64,000 nucleotides of DNA from an uncultured Spirochaetales bacterium (GCA_902774115.1 CACYHH010000002.1:310001-374000); one strand, 5' to 3'; shown: positions 47,225 through 56,448, counted from the first letter of the stretch. Made by a program: numbers and translations. Notes: generated by a model from the letters alone, not told the origin.

Positions 47225-49270
47225 ATGTCGGATTTTATTTTTGAAATCGGTTATGAAGAGTTTCCAGCAAGTTTTATTCTTCCTTTTGTTTCGCAGCTTA
47301 AGGAAAAAATACTTTCCGAGCTTGAAAAACAGCGCGTAACTGTCGGAAACTGCAAGGAATTTTCAACATGCTCGAGAACCGCTCTCATCTGCACGGGACT
47401 TCCTGAAAAACAGCCGGATATCCGCGAAAAAGTCACAGGCGCGCCGAAAAAAGTGGCACTCAACGCCGACGGGACCCTTTCAAAAGCGGGCGAAGCCTTC
47501 CTTGCAAAGAACAAGATCACTGAATATTTCTTTGAAAACACTGAAAAAGGCGAAGTGATCGCCGGCTTTGTCGAAGAGAAAGGAAAAACTCTCGAAGAAG
47601 TTATCGCTCCTATCGTAAAAGCGGCTCTCCACGCTGCGAACTTCAAAAAAAGCATGCGCTGGGCTGACAACTCCTTCGCTTTTGCCCGCCCGATCAGATG
47701 GATCCTTCTTTCGATCGACGGAAAGCCTGTGGAAGACGATTTCGAAGGGATAAAATTCGCAAAAACTTCTTTCGGACACCGCTTTCTTTCAAACGGCGCT
47801 CTGCAGGTAAATGCGCAGAATTACTACGAAGTTCTTGCGGCGCACTATATCATGGCCGACAGAACTGAAAGAAAGGAGTTCATCCGCTCAGAAGTCGCGA
47901 AAAAAGCCGAAGAACTCGGACTTGTTGCAAATATCGACGAAGCTCTCCTTGATGAAGTCACCGACATGGTCGAATATCCGCATGTCGTCATCGGCAACAT
48001 TCCCGAAAAATACAAAAACCTGCCGGTCGAGCTCGTTGTCAAAGTCCTCAAAAAAGACCAGAGATACTTCACTCTGAGCGACAAAAACTCGCAGGTCATC
48101 AAGTTCGCAAGCGTCCTCAACAACATTCCGCGTGAAGATTCGCTTGTGATCGAAGGAAACGAAAAAGTCGTTTCTGCCCGTCTTTCCGATGCGGCATTCT
48201 ACTTCAACGACGACCTCGCCAAAGATTTCGGCGCGCTCAAGGAAAAGCTGAAAGGGGTCCTTTTCCAGAAAGATCTCGGGACTTACAGCGAAAAAGTCGA
48301 GCGTATCTGCAAAATCGCCGCTTTCATAGCCGGAAAATACTTCACGCTTGACGATGCGGCGAAAAAACGCCTCCAGACTGCGGGCGAAATGATCAAAAAC
48401 GACCTCGTCACGGGCGTTGTCTTCGAATTTCCCGATCTGCAGGGGATCATGGGACGTTACTACGCACTTCACGCAGGATTCGAGAAAGATATCTGCGAAG
48501 CGATGTACGAGCACTATCTCCCGATAAACGCAGGAGACGCGCTTCCAGCGACTGAAATCGGAACGATCTTAAGCATGTCCGATAAAATCGATACGATCGT
48601 CGGCGGATTCATGGCGGGAATGAAGCCAAGCGGCTCCAAAGACAAGTTCGCGATCCGCAGGAATGCGATCGGTTTCCTCACAGTCGCGCAGAATTACAGC
48701 CTTGACATCAGGGAAGTCGTCGGATTCGCATGGGATCTCATCGTTCCTCGCATCAAAAACGCAAAAGTTGAGATGAAGCAGGAAATCATCGACTTCATAG
48801 TCGCAAGATACAACGGCGTTCTGAGCTTCGACACACCTGTCATCCAGGCTGCGACGGCACGCGACGCCGAATTTCCGAAAGTTGTCGCAAAACGGGCGGA
48901 GACGATGTCGCGTCTTCTCAAGGAAAGCGGAATCTCAGAACTGGTACAACTTTACAAACGCGGCTGCAACATCCTGAAAAAACAAGAATTTTCCGTCGGA
49001 ACAGTCAACGAATCGCTTTTCGAGCAGAATGAAGAGAAGAACCTTTTTGCCGAAGTAGTCAAAGTCGAAAACGAGATCAAAAATATGCATGACAACTTCG
49101 ATATCGCGATGAAGATCCTCTCGCTCAAACCGGCACTCGACGCATTCTTCGACGCTGTTTTCGTAATGCACGACAACCTTGAAATCAGAACGAACAGAAT
49201 GAACCTCATCGGCAAAGTTACCAATTTGGTAGCCGAACATATCGGTGAAATCAGTTTCCTGAATATTTAA
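47225..49270 (+). CDS. glyS: Glycyl-tRNA synthetase beta subunit
   Basis: A 681-residue GlyS: DFIFEIGYEEFPASFILP (the usual beta-subunit start), FSTCSRTALICTGLP, KKSMRWADNSFAFARPIRWI, TDMVEYPHVVIGNIPEKY, FASVLNNIPREDSLVIEGNEKVVSARLSDAAFYFNDDL and MSDKIDTIVGGFMAGMKPSGSKDKFAIRRNAIGFLTV. The C-terminal ~120 residues form the anticodon-binding domain. Normal length. It binds tRNA(Gly) with GlyQ. Confidence 0.95.
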   Translation: MSDFIFEIGYEEFPASFILPFVSQLKEKILSELEKQRVTVGNCKEFSTCSRTALICTGLPEKQPDIREKVTGAPKKVALNADGTLSKAGEAFLAKNKITEYFFENTEKGEVIAGFVEEKGKTLEEVIAPIVKAALHAANFKKSMRWADNSFAFARPIRWILLSIDGKPVEDDFEGIKFAKTSFGHRFLSNGALQVNAQNYYEVLAAHYIMADRTERKEFIRSEVAKKAEELGLVANIDEALLDEVTDMVEYPHVVIGNIPEKYKNLPVELVVKVLKKDQRYFTLSDKNSQVIKFASVLNNIPREDSLVIEGNEKVVSARLSDAAFYFNDDLAKDFGALKEKLKGVLFQKDLGTYSEKVERICKIAAFIAGKYFTLDDAAKKRLQTAGEMIKNDLVTGVVFEFPDLQGIMGRYYALHAGFEKDICEAMYEHYLPINAGDALPATEIGTILSMSDKIDTIVGGFMAGMKPSGSKDKFAIRRNAIGFLTVAQNYSLDIREVVGFAWDLIVPRIKNAKVEMKQEIIDFIVARYNGVLSFDTPVIQAATARDAEFPKVVAKRAETMSRLLKESGISELVQLYKRGCNILKKQEFSVGTVNESLFEQNEEKNLFAEVVKVENEIKNMHDNFDIAMKILSLKPALDAFFDAVFVMHDNLEIRTNRMNLIGKVTNLVAEHIGEISFLNI

Positions 49271-49287
49271 ATGCTGAAAGTAACCCC

Positions 49288-49315
49288 TTGTTTTTCGTCC
49301 GTTTTTCACTATAAT
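49288..49315 (+). promoter_or_regulatory. Promoter of the PIN toxin-antitoxin pair
   Basis: TTGTTT (49288-49293) and TATAAT (49310-49315) with a 16-bp spacer, 30 bases upstream of the antitoxin ATG. Confidence 0.65.
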
Positions 49316-49345
49316 TTGCAGGTGTGACTTCAATTGGAGGCAGAT

Positions 49346-49585
49346 ATGAGTTACGAAGCACTTTTGGAACAGATAAAAGCCGCACCTGAGGAGTGCCTGG
49401 ATGAAATTTCAAACTATATCAATTATGTGATTTATCGCTATGAAAAGCAAAAAACAGCGGCTGATCGTTTTGATGATGAATGTGCGAAAGCACAGGCTTG
49501 GGCAAAAGAAACCGGGCTTTGCGAACAGGATATTTTAGTCACATTGAAAGAACTCAGATCTGAAAATCAGAGAGTCGCTGAATGA
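49346..49585 (+). CDS. Antitoxin of a PIN-family toxin
   Basis: A 79-residue helical protein: MSYEALLEQIKAAPEECLDEISNYINYVIYRYEKQ resembles the short antitoxins that precede PIN toxins, with an acidic C-terminal part (KELRSENQRVAE). The stop overlaps the toxin start (ATGA at 49582). GGAGG precedes the ATG at 49346; one four codons upstream is on the site. The assignment rests on gene order. Confidence 0.72.
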   Translation: MSYEALLEQIKAAPEECLDEISNYINYVIYRYEKQKTAADRFDDECAKAQAWAKETGLCEQDILVTLKELRSENQRVAE

Positions 49586-49980
49586 AAATCGTTATAGATA
49601 CGAATGTCGTTGTTTCGGCGTTGTTTTTCGGCGGAAAACCGCAGAAACTTCTTCATTGTGCGATTACTGGAGTACTTGAAGTGGTTGTTTCGAAAGAAAT
49701 TATTGAAGAATACAACGAACTCGTTGAAAGAATCTCTGACAAATATTCGGGAAGAAAAGAAAATTTTTCCTTAAATGAATTTATTTCGATATGCCGTCTT
49801 GTTAGTCCGACACGCAAGATTGACGTCTGCCGCGACCGCGATGACAACAAATTTCTGGAATGTGCTGCGGAAGCGAAATGCCTGTATGTTGTCAGCGGAG
49901 ACAACGATTTGCTTGCTTTGAAACAGTTCGAAGATATAGAAATCATAACTGTTACAGAATTTTTTGACCGATTTTTTTAG
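49582..49980 (+). CDS. PIN-family toxin-antitoxin toxin component
   Basis: A 132-residue PIN-domain protein of the group annotated as putative toxin-antitoxin system toxin component, PIN family. IVIDTNVVVSALFFGGKPQKLL holds the first Asp, VVSKEIIEEYNEL the Glu, and CRDRDDNKFLECAAEAKCLYVVSGDNDLL the later Asp residues. Likely a ribonuclease. It differs from the VapC at 31670, so two unrelated PIN modules are present. Confidence 0.87.
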   Translation: MKIVIDTNVVVSALFFGGKPQKLLHCAITGVLEVVVSKEIIEEYNELVERISDKYSGRKENFSLNEFISICRLVSPTRKIDVCRDRDDNKFLECAAEAKCLYVVSGDNDLLALKQFEDIEIITVTEFFDRFF

Positions 49981-50065
49981 TTCAGTGGAAAAAATTATGA
50001 CAAAAACATTGAGATAAGAGATATTCTTTTTTTGATTAATCTTTTCAAACAAAATGGAGAAAAAA

Positions 50066-51598
50066 ATGGCTGAAAACAAAGCTCCGGAAACAAAAGTTGT
50101 TCCGCAGATGGACGAAAATGAGATCATCGCCCGCAAAAAAGAGAAAGTTAAAATGCTGCGCGAAGAGGGGATCCACCCTTACGCAAATACTTTCGCTCCC
50201 GATTCGACAGTCGAAAAGGTAATTGAATATTGCAAGACTCAGACCAAAGAAGAGCTTGAGCAGACAGGAAAACCGCTTGAATTCGCGGTTGCAGGTCGTA
50301 TCATGTTCCTCAGAGTCATGGGAAAACTCGCGTTCGCAAACCTGAAAGACGAGACTGCTTCGATCCAGGTTCTTTTCGCAAAGGATTTTCTCGGTGAAGA
50401 TTTCGCGAAATTCAAAAAATCGTTCGATGTCGGCGATATCGTCTGGGTAAAAGGCGAAGTTTTCGTCACAAGAACGGGCGAATACTCGGTTTTAGCGCAC
50501 AGAACGGAGCTTCTCACCAAAAATATCAGGCCTCTTCCCGAGAAATTCCACGGACTTACCGATAAAGAGCTCCGCTACAGGCAGCGTTACCTTGACCTCA
50601 TCATGAACGACGATGTCAGAGAGACTTTCAAAAAGAGAGTCAGAATCATCAATTTCATCAGAAACTACATGAATAATGCAGGTTTCATGGAAGTCGAGAC
50701 CCCGATGATGCACCCCTTGGTAAGCGGCGCGGCTGCAAAACCTTTCATCACGCACCACAACGCGCTCGACATTCCGCTTTATATGAGGATCGCGCCGGAA
50801 TGCTACCTCAAAAGACTTCTCGTCGGTGGACTCGGCAAAGTTTACGAGATCAACCGCAGCTTCAGAAACGAGGGTATGGACCTCAAACACAACCCGGAAT
50901 TCACGATGATGGAGTTCTACTGGCCGTATGCGACTTACGAAGACCAGATCCGCTTCACGCAGGAAATGATCAGCAAACTCTGCGTCGAGATTAACGGCTC
51001 GACTGAAGTTGAATACGACGGAATGAAAATCGATTTCAAAGCTCCGTGGAACAGAATGACAGTCGAAGAAAGTATCGTAAAATCGGGCGTTTGCACCGAA
51101 GAAGACCTCAAAGACAGAGAAAAACTCATTGAAATCGGCGTCAAAAACGGTCTCGACAAGGCGACGCTTGAAGGAATGTCACGCTACAAAATCATCATGG
51201 AATTCTTTGACAACTTTGTCGAAGAGCACCTTGTCCAGCCGACATTCATCACGAAATATCCGACCGAAGTGAGCCCGCTCGCACGCAGAAACGATGAAAA
51301 CCCCGAATACACAGACAGATTCGAGCTTTTTGTCGCAGGGCGTGAGCTTTCCAACGCGTTCAGCGAACTCAACGACCCGAAACAGCAGTATGACTCATTC
51401 GCGGCTCAGGTCGAAGCAAAGAAAGCGGGCGACGACGAAACGATTGATATGGACAGCGACTACATCCGCGCTCTTGAATACGGAATGCCGCCGGCAGCAG
51501 GACAGGGAATCGGCATCGACAGACTTGTCATGCTCATGACCAATTCCCCCAGCATCCGCGACGTCATTCTTTTCCCGACGATGAAACCTGAGAAATAA
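50066..51598 (+). CDS. lysS: Lysyl-tRNA synthetase (class II)
   Basis: A 510-residue LysRS: EIIARKKEKVKMLREEGIHPYANTF, the OB domain with FAVAGRIMFLRVMGKLAFANLKDETASIQVLF, motif 2 RSFRNEGMDLKHNPEFTMMEFYWPYA, and motif 3 GMPPAAGQGIGIDRLVMLMTNSPSIRDVILFPTMKPE. Complete class II enzyme. GGAG precedes the ATG at 50066; the ORF also opens at an ATG four codons upstream that covers the site. No T-box or lysine riboswitch is seen in the short leader. Confidence 0.95.
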   Translation: MAENKAPETKVVPQMDENEIIARKKEKVKMLREEGIHPYANTFAPDSTVEKVIEYCKTQTKEELEQTGKPLEFAVAGRIMFLRVMGKLAFANLKDETASIQVLFAKDFLGEDFAKFKKSFDVGDIVWVKGEVFVTRTGEYSVLAHRTELLTKNIRPLPEKFHGLTDKELRYRQRYLDLIMNDDVRETFKKRVRIINFIRNYMNNAGFMEVETPMMHPLVSGAAAKPFITHHNALDIPLYMRIAPECYLKRLLVGGLGKVYEINRSFRNEGMDLKHNPEFTMMEFYWPYATYEDQIRFTQEMISKLCVEINGSTEVEYDGMKIDFKAPWNRMTVEESIVKSGVCTEEDLKDREKLIEIGVKNGLDKATLEGMSRYKIIMEFFDNFVEEHLVQPTFITKYPTEVSPLARRNDENPEYTDRFELFVAGRELSNAFSELNDPKQQYDSFAAQVEAKKAGDDETIDMDSDYIRALEYGMPPAAGQGIGIDRLVMLMTNSPSIRDVILFPTMKPEK

Positions 51599-51626
51599 TC
51601 TTTTTCGCCGCCGCCAGATTTTTTGT

Positions 51627-51699
51627 CGATATATCGATAAATCGACATAACAATTCGCCGCCTTCGAAATATCGAAATATCGATGTCTCGAAATTTCGA
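51627..51699. repeat. 8-bp phased CG array, copy 2 (AT-rich form)
   Basis: After lysS, CG dinucleotides start exactly at 51627, 51635 and 51643, then at 51665, 51673, 51681, 51689 and 51697. The units are TCGATATA/TCGATAAA and AAATATCG/ATGTCTCG. The array is framed by CGCCGCCGCCA (51606-51616) and TGGCGGCG, which are complementary. Confidence 0.65.
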
Positions 51700-51725
51700 A
51701 AAAAGTTTGGCGGCGCATAAAAAAA

Positions 51726-51744
51726 CCGCCGCATTACGCGGCGG
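51726..51744 (-). terminator. Rho-independent terminator of the EF-G-like gene
   Basis: On the minus strand, CCGCCGC-GTAAT-GCGGCGG (51744-51726) is a perfect 7-bp stem followed by seven T (51725-51719), 33 bases after the EF-G stop. On the plus strand no T-run follows the stem. Confidence 0.85.
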
Positions 51745-51776
51745 CATAAAAAAGTGCGCTGGTGCGCCAGTGAAAA

Positions 51777-53846
51777 CTATTCGTCTTTGTTGTCTTTGTT
51801 TGCTTCGTATTCGTCGATGATCTTCTTCTGGATGTCAGCCGGAACCTGCTCGTAGTGGTCGTATTTGATGGTGTAGGTTCCGCGACCGTTTGTCATCGAA
51901 CGGAGCTGTGTCGAATATCCGTGAACTTCTTTAAGAGGAACGAGCGCTTTGATGACAGTGAGTCTTCCTTCGCTTTCCATGCCCTGCGGTTTACCGCGGC
52001 GGCTGGAGATATCGCCCATTACAGAACCTGCGAATTCTTCAGGAACCGTGATCTTGATTTCGTAAATGGGTTCAAGGATTATCGGGTTAGCTCTTTTGAC
52101 GGCGTCTTTGAAAGCCATCTGTGCTGCTTTTTTGAACGCGACTTCCTTACTGTCGACCGGGTGTTCCTTACCGTCGTTGAGTGTAACTTTGCAGTTGATG
52201 AATTTGCAGCCCGAAAGAACGCCTTCAGCGAGAACTTCGCGGATACCTTTTTCAACTGCCGGGATGAATCTGCCGGAGATTACGCCGCCGACGATAGCGT
52301 CAACGAATTCGAATTCGCTTTCGCTGTTCGGTTCGAGAACGATGTTGACTTCCGCAAATTCGCCCGATCCGCCCGACTGTTTTTTGTGGCGGTAACGTGC
52401 TTCAGCTTTTCCTTTGATCGTTTCTCTGTAAGGAATTCTCGGTTCAAGTATTTTGACGTCAAGTCCGAACTGGTTCTTGATTTTCTTTGCCAAAACTTCA
52501 AGGTGAAGTTCGCCGAGACCGTCGACGAAAAGCTGTTTGAGTTCGGGATCGTTGACCATTCTGAATGATGCGTCTTCGATCTGCATCTTTTTGATTGCAG
52601 CAGCGACTTTATCGGTATCTTCCTTCGAAGCACCTGCGAACGCGCCGCGGACGATAGCTTCGGGCCATTCGATAAGCGGGAACGGATAAACTTCAGCAGC
52701 TTTGTTGTCGGAGAACTGGTCGCCGGTCTTGCTGTTTTTAAGTTTAACGGTTACTGCAATCTGACCTGCAACGACGTTTTTGAGCGGGAATCTGTCTTTT
52801 CCTCTTGTGTAGAAAAGCTGACCGAATTTTTCAGCCGATGCCGAAGACATGTTGTAAACGTCTGCGCCTTCGGAGAGACTGCCCTGAAGAAGTTTGAACG
52901 CGTAAACTTCGCCGAACTGCGGAATCGAGTTGACTTTGAAGATGATACCTTTCGTTACGGAATCGTCGTTCGTGTCGATTTCGCCTTCGCCGAACTGCAT
53001 GATTTTTCCTTCCGGTGACGGGAAGAAGTCAACGACGGAGTCAAGAACTATGTCAACGCCGATGCCTTTGTTCGGTGCACCGAAGAATACCGGATAGATC
53101 GTTCCGTTCGAGAAAGCTTTGTGGAGACCGGTGTTGATTTCTTCTTCCGAAAGCGAACCTTCGTCGAAGTATTTGGTCATAAGCTCTTCGTCACTCTCTG
53201 CAACTGCTTCCATGAGCTTTTCCTTGAGTTCTGCGACTTTGTCTGCGAACTGAGCCGGGATATCGCTCTCAGATGCTCTTTTGCCGTTAGCGTATTTGAC
53301 GAGTTTGCCTTTGAAAATGTCGATGATCGAATCAGCGTTCTGACCGGTTGCAGCCGGGTAGGTGATCGGAGCGAGCGAAATTTCGAGTTCTTTCGCGATG
53401 CTGTCGAAAGCCGATTCAAGGTTTATGTTGTCACGGTCTACTTCGTTGATGAAGAAAGCGATCGATTTTCCGAGTTTTTTCGCAAGTTTGAAAGCCTTTT
53501 CTGTTCCTGCGTCGATGCCGGTAGAGCCTTCAACGGTTAGAAGAGCCGCTTCGCAGAAAGGCATTGAAGCCGCAAGTTCGCCGCCGAAATCGAAGTATCC
53601 GGGGGTATCGATGAAAGTGATGAGATTCTGTTTGTACTCAACGGAGTTGATTGATGCGGAAATCGAAATTCCTCTGTTTTTCTCTTCTTCGGTGAAGTCC
53701 GAAACGGTGTTTCCGTCAGTGACGGTTCCCTGTCTGTTGATTGCGCCTGCGTTGAAAAGCAGCGATTCGACGAGAGTCGTTTTTCCCGATGTTCCGTGTC
53801 CAGCGACACAAACGTTGCGTAAAGAGCTTTTGTTGAAATCAGCCAT
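51777..53846 (-). CDS. EF-G paralogue (EF-G2-type translational GTPase)
   Basis: A 689-residue five-domain EF-G-like GTPase. G1 is AGHGTSGKTTL (canonical AHIDAGKTT), G2 RGISI, G3 DTPGYFDF, and G4 reads FINEVDRD instead of NKMD. Domain IV shows GSGEFAEVNIVLEPN and KKQSGG, and domain V EPIYEIKITVPEEFAGSVMGDISSRRGKPQGME. The altered G1 and G4 motifs match the EF-G paralogues (EF-G2), which are not thought to replace the main EF-G in general translocation. Strong GGAGG start, and a terminator follows. The main fusA must be elsewhere. Confidence 0.88.
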   Translation of the reverse strand: MADFNKSSLRNVCVAGHGTSGKTTLVESLLFNAGAINRQGTVTDGNTVSDFTEEEKNRGISISASINSVEYKQNLITFIDTPGYFDFGGELAASMPFCEAALLTVEGSTGIDAGTEKAFKLAKKLGKSIAFFINEVDRDNINLESAFDSIAKELEISLAPITYPAATGQNADSIIDIFKGKLVKYANGKRASESDIPAQFADKVAELKEKLMEAVAESDEELMTKYFDEGSLSEEEINTGLHKAFSNGTIYPVFFGAPNKGIGVDIVLDSVVDFFPSPEGKIMQFGEGEIDTNDDSVTKGIIFKVNSIPQFGEVYAFKLLQGSLSEGADVYNMSSASAEKFGQLFYTRGKDRFPLKNVVAGQIAVTVKLKNSKTGDQFSDNKAAEVYPFPLIEWPEAIVRGAFAGASKEDTDKVAAAIKKMQIEDASFRMVNDPELKQLFVDGLGELHLEVLAKKIKNQFGLDVKILEPRIPYRETIKGKAEARYRHKKQSGGSGEFAEVNIVLEPNSESEFEFVDAIVGGVISGRFIPAVEKGIREVLAEGVLSGCKFINCKVTLNDGKEHPVDSKEVAFKKAAQMAFKDAVKRANPIILEPIYEIKITVPEEFAGSVMGDISSRRGKPQGMESEGRLTVIKALVPLKEVHGYSTQLRSMTNGRGTYTIKYDHYEQVPADIQKKIIDEYEANKDNKDE

Positions 53847-53903
53847 CTGTTCCTCCTATATTGGCTAAAAAAATAACAATTATCAGCTGTTAAGTCATTC
53901 CCG

Positions 53904-53928
53904 ATGCCGGAAAGCATGAAACCGGCAT
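53904..53928. other. Hairpin in the EF-G leader
   Basis: ATGCCGG (53904-53910) and CCGGCAT (53922-53928) pair around an 11-base loop, between the regulator gene and the EF-G-like gene. No T-run follows on either strand; role unknown. Confidence 0.35.
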
Positions 53929-53979
53929 AGAAAGTCCGCTAAAAGCGCGAAATACTACTCTTTTTTTAATTTATTGCAA

Positions 53980-54729
53980 TTATTTTTTTATTTGTTGCTT
54001 CGGATCAATCTTCAGTTTTTTGATTTTCTGTGTGAGTGTGTTGCGGTGGACGCTTAAAAATTCCGCCGTTTTCGAGACTGATCCGCCGCAGTATTTAAGC
54101 GACTCTTCGATGAATACTCCTTCGACCGAGTCAATGAAGAGCTGGTATATTTTACCGGCGTTGGATTCTTTGCCCAAGTCATCGAAAAGATTGCCGATTT
54201 TCGCTCTTAAAATCTCGGTTGCGCTGTAGTTGGATAAGATTTTTCCGATATTCTGGTAAGGGAGAAGTTTGTAGCCGTCTTCAGTTCCGACTACCCGTTT
54301 GAGTTCCTGGATGTTGAACGGCCACCAGTACGACGAAAGCAGATGCAGCGCGTCCTTTTCATACCAGCGCGTCGAAATTACGCCGCCTTCCTGAATGAAG
54401 TATTCGATAAGTTCAGACATGTCGGCTTTCCGTTCCCGCAGCGGCAGCAGCCAGAGTGAAGCTGTGAATTTTTCAGCTTTCATATCAAAAAGAGTGCGGT
54501 TTTCGGTGATGAAAACAAGTCCGTTTTTTCTGAAATCCTCGATTTTTTTAACCCGGATAATGTTTTTTTCGGCTTCGTCCCTGCCGATTTTCGAAGCGAT
54601 CAGTCCCGCTAAAAAGCCTTTTCCTGTTCCCGGTTCGCCTCCGATGAGATATGTCCCGCCCGGCTCGGCATTGCGAAGCATTTTTCGCATCTCTTTTGCG
54701 GTTTCGCTTTGTCCAAGAATTTTCTTCAC
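53980..54729 (-). CDS. Degenerate sigma-54-activator-like AAA protein with Fis HTH
   Basis: A 249-residue AAA+ protein of the bacterial enhancer-binding type with a C-terminal Fis-like HTH (FIEESLKYCGGSVSKTAEFLSVHRNTLTQKIKKLKI). Walker A is GGEPGTGKGFLA. The GAFTGA loop that contacts sigma-54 is absent. Walker B is not recognisable: NGLVFITENRTLFDMK stands there. WLLPLRERKADMSELIEYFI and WPFNIQELKRVV match the sensor region. No receiver or sensory domain. It therefore probably regulates DNA without sigma-54 activation. It overlaps the dus gene by four bases, recalling the dusB-fis operon of enterobacteria. Confidence 0.8.
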   Translation of the reverse strand: MKKILGQSETAKEMRKMLRNAEPGGTYLIGGEPGTGKGFLAGLIASKIGRDEAEKNIIRVKKIEDFRKNGLVFITENRTLFDMKAEKFTASLWLLPLRERKADMSELIEYFIQEGGVISTRWYEKDALHLLSSYWWPFNIQELKRVVGTEDGYKLLPYQNIGKILSNYSATEILRAKIGNLFDDLGKESNAGKIYQLFIDSVEGVFIEESLKYCGGSVSKTAEFLSVHRNTLTQKIKKLKIDPKQQIKK

Positions 54730-55637
54730 AGCTTTATTTCGAAAAAATCATTAATAATTTCAGTAACTTTTTTTATGTCGTTGTCGAGGTCGAATATCGA
54801 ATTCCTGAACTCGGCGCTTCCGCGGAATCCTGTCGAATACCATGATGCGTGGCGTCGTATCATTGTGTGGGCGGTTTTTGTGTCAAGGTCAAGATAGTAT
54901 CTGAAATGTTTTTCCATCATCGCCTTCTTTTCGTCATCGCTCACGGTTCCACCTTTGAGTTCACGGAAGATCCACGGTTTTCCAAGCGCGCCGCGCCCGA
55001 CCATAACTCCTGCGATTTTCGTTCCGATGAATCTGTCGAGGTCGCTTTTCTGCCTGATGTCGCCGGAATGGATCACGGGAACCGGCAGCTTTTCGGCAAG
55101 TTTTATCGAAATATCAAAATCGCAGGTCCCGGACGAGAACATATCGGTCCTGAGTCTCGGATGAATGGTGAGAAAATCGGCTCCGTTGTCTACCGCCTCG
55201 GCTGCACAGCGCTCGTAATTAGGAGTTTTGAACCCTTTTCTTATCTTGACCGAAAGAGGAAGATCCGTGACTCCGCGGAGAGTTTTCACGATTTTTCCGA
55301 GTCTTTCCGGGTCATCCATGAGGGCTGATCCCGCACGCGCTGCAACGACTTTTCTCACCGGACACCCGGCGTTTATGTCTATTCCGGCGGGTTTTACCAG
55401 TTCAAGAATCTTTTCGGCAGCCTCTTTTATGACTTCTGGATCGCCGCCGAAAAACTGCAAAAAAGTGCGTGGTTCCGATTCGTCGATTTCCGAAAGCGAG
55501 ATCGTTTTTCTGTTTCTTAAAGTAACGGCTTTTGCGGATATCATTTCGCTGAAACAGGCGTCGGCACCGCCTTCGTAGCATAGCATACGGAATTCTTTCG
55601 AAGTTATTTCAGCAAGCGGAGCAAGATAAATTTCCAA
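54726..55637 (-). CDS. dus: tRNA-dihydrouridine synthase
   Basis: A 303-residue Dus flavoenzyme: YLAPLAEITSKEFRMLCYEGGADACFSEMISAKAVT, FLQFFGGDPEVIKEAAE, GIDINAGCPVRKVVAARAGSALMDDP (catalytic Cys in AGCP), LSVKIRKGF, LTIHPRLRTDMFSGT-like and VPVIHSGDIRQKSDL, GVMVGRGALGKPWIF. It reduces uridines in tRNA D-loops with NADPH and FMN. The subfamily is likely DusB. The downstream overlap with a Fis-HTH gene supports a dusB-like operon. Confidence 0.92.
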   Translation of the reverse strand: MEIYLAPLAEITSKEFRMLCYEGGADACFSEMISAKAVTLRNRKTISLSEIDESEPRTFLQFFGGDPEVIKEAAEKILELVKPAGIDINAGCPVRKVVAARAGSALMDDPERLGKIVKTLRGVTDLPLSVKIRKGFKTPNYERCAAEAVDNGADFLTIHPRLRTDMFSSGTCDFDISIKLAEKLPVPVIHSGDIRQKSDLDRFIGTKIAGVMVGRGALGKPWIFRELKGGTVSDDEKKAMMEKHFRYYLDLDTKTAHTMIRRHASWYSTGFRGSAEFRNSIFDLDNDIKKVTEIINDFFEIKL

Positions 55638-55853
55638 AACAGCACCTCAAAAGGTCGAAAAAAGCGGCGAAGTGTAGCAGAAAATCTGAAAAAAGACAGA
55701 GTAATTTCCCGACTTGTTTCAATCATGCTGCAAGGTGCTTTGTGCAAACCGCCTATTCCGTGAAAAAATTGACTTAAACGGCTGTGTGATATTATTTTCA
55801 GGCTTTTCTCGGTTTATGCTGATTTGCCGATAGCAAGGTATTGGAGGTATCTC

Positions 55854-56420
55854 ATGATTGAGAGTAAAAATGATTTGAAAATTTATTTGCAGGAAGATAA
55901 AAAGGCTTTGTATAGAAAAACCAGGAGACCGGCTTTTTACGATGACATATGGAAATTCGAAATAGCTCTTAGAAAATGCGAATATTACAATAATGTCAAG
56001 GGTTTGTTCCATAAATATCTTCTTTTGTACTGGAAATACAAAAAGTACAAACTGTCTCAAGTAACTGGGTTCTCAATTCCTTTGAATGTGTTCGGTAAAG
56101 GACTGGCCATTGTCCATGTCGGTCCGATCATTGTGCATTCCGCCGTCAGAGTGGGGGATTACTGCAGGATTCATGTCGGGGTTAATATAGGCACGGCAGC
56201 AGGTCCTGAAGTGCTTACTCCGAAGATTGGAAACAGTGTTTACATAGGACCGGGTGCAAAAATATTCGGAAATATACAGATTGCGGATTATGTCGCTATC
56301 GGCGCGAATGCAGTTGTCAACAAAGACATACTGACACCTTCCGTTTCTGTCGGCGGTATACCGGCTAAAATTATCAGCGATAAAGGGTCCAAAGGCACGA
56401 TGTATGATCCTGCTTCTTGA
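55854..56420 (+). CDS. Serine acetyltransferase-like left-handed beta-helix protein
   Basis: A 188-residue acyltransferase. The N-terminal ~85 residues are helical and basic, and the rest is a hexapeptide-repeat beta-helix: SIPLNVFGKGLAIVHVGPIIVHSAVRVGDYCRIHVGVNIGTAAG, PKIGNSVYIGPGAKIFGNIQIADYVAIGANAVVNKDILTPSVSVGGIPAKII. This is the CysE/serine O-acetyltransferase or polysaccharide O-acetyltransferase layout. The shortened N-terminal part favours an exopolysaccharide-type acetyltransferase; CysE itself has about 260 residues. GGAGG precedes the ATG at 55854. Confidence 0.8.
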   Translation: MIESKNDLKIYLQEDKKALYRKTRRPAFYDDIWKFEIALRKCEYYNNVKGLFHKYLLLYWKYKKYKLSQVTGFSIPLNVFGKGLAIVHVGPIIVHSAVRVGDYCRIHVGVNIGTAAGPEVLTPKIGNSVYIGPGAKIFGNIQIADYVAIGANAVVNKDILTPSVSVGGIPAKIISDKGSKGTMYDPAS

Positions 56421-56448
56421 TTTTTGCAGGCGTTGTTTGAGGTGACGG

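Noticed and set aside
53904-53928. Hairpin before the EF-G gene as a terminator
   Set aside because: No run of T follows on either strand and it lies in the likely leader of the EF-G-like gene.
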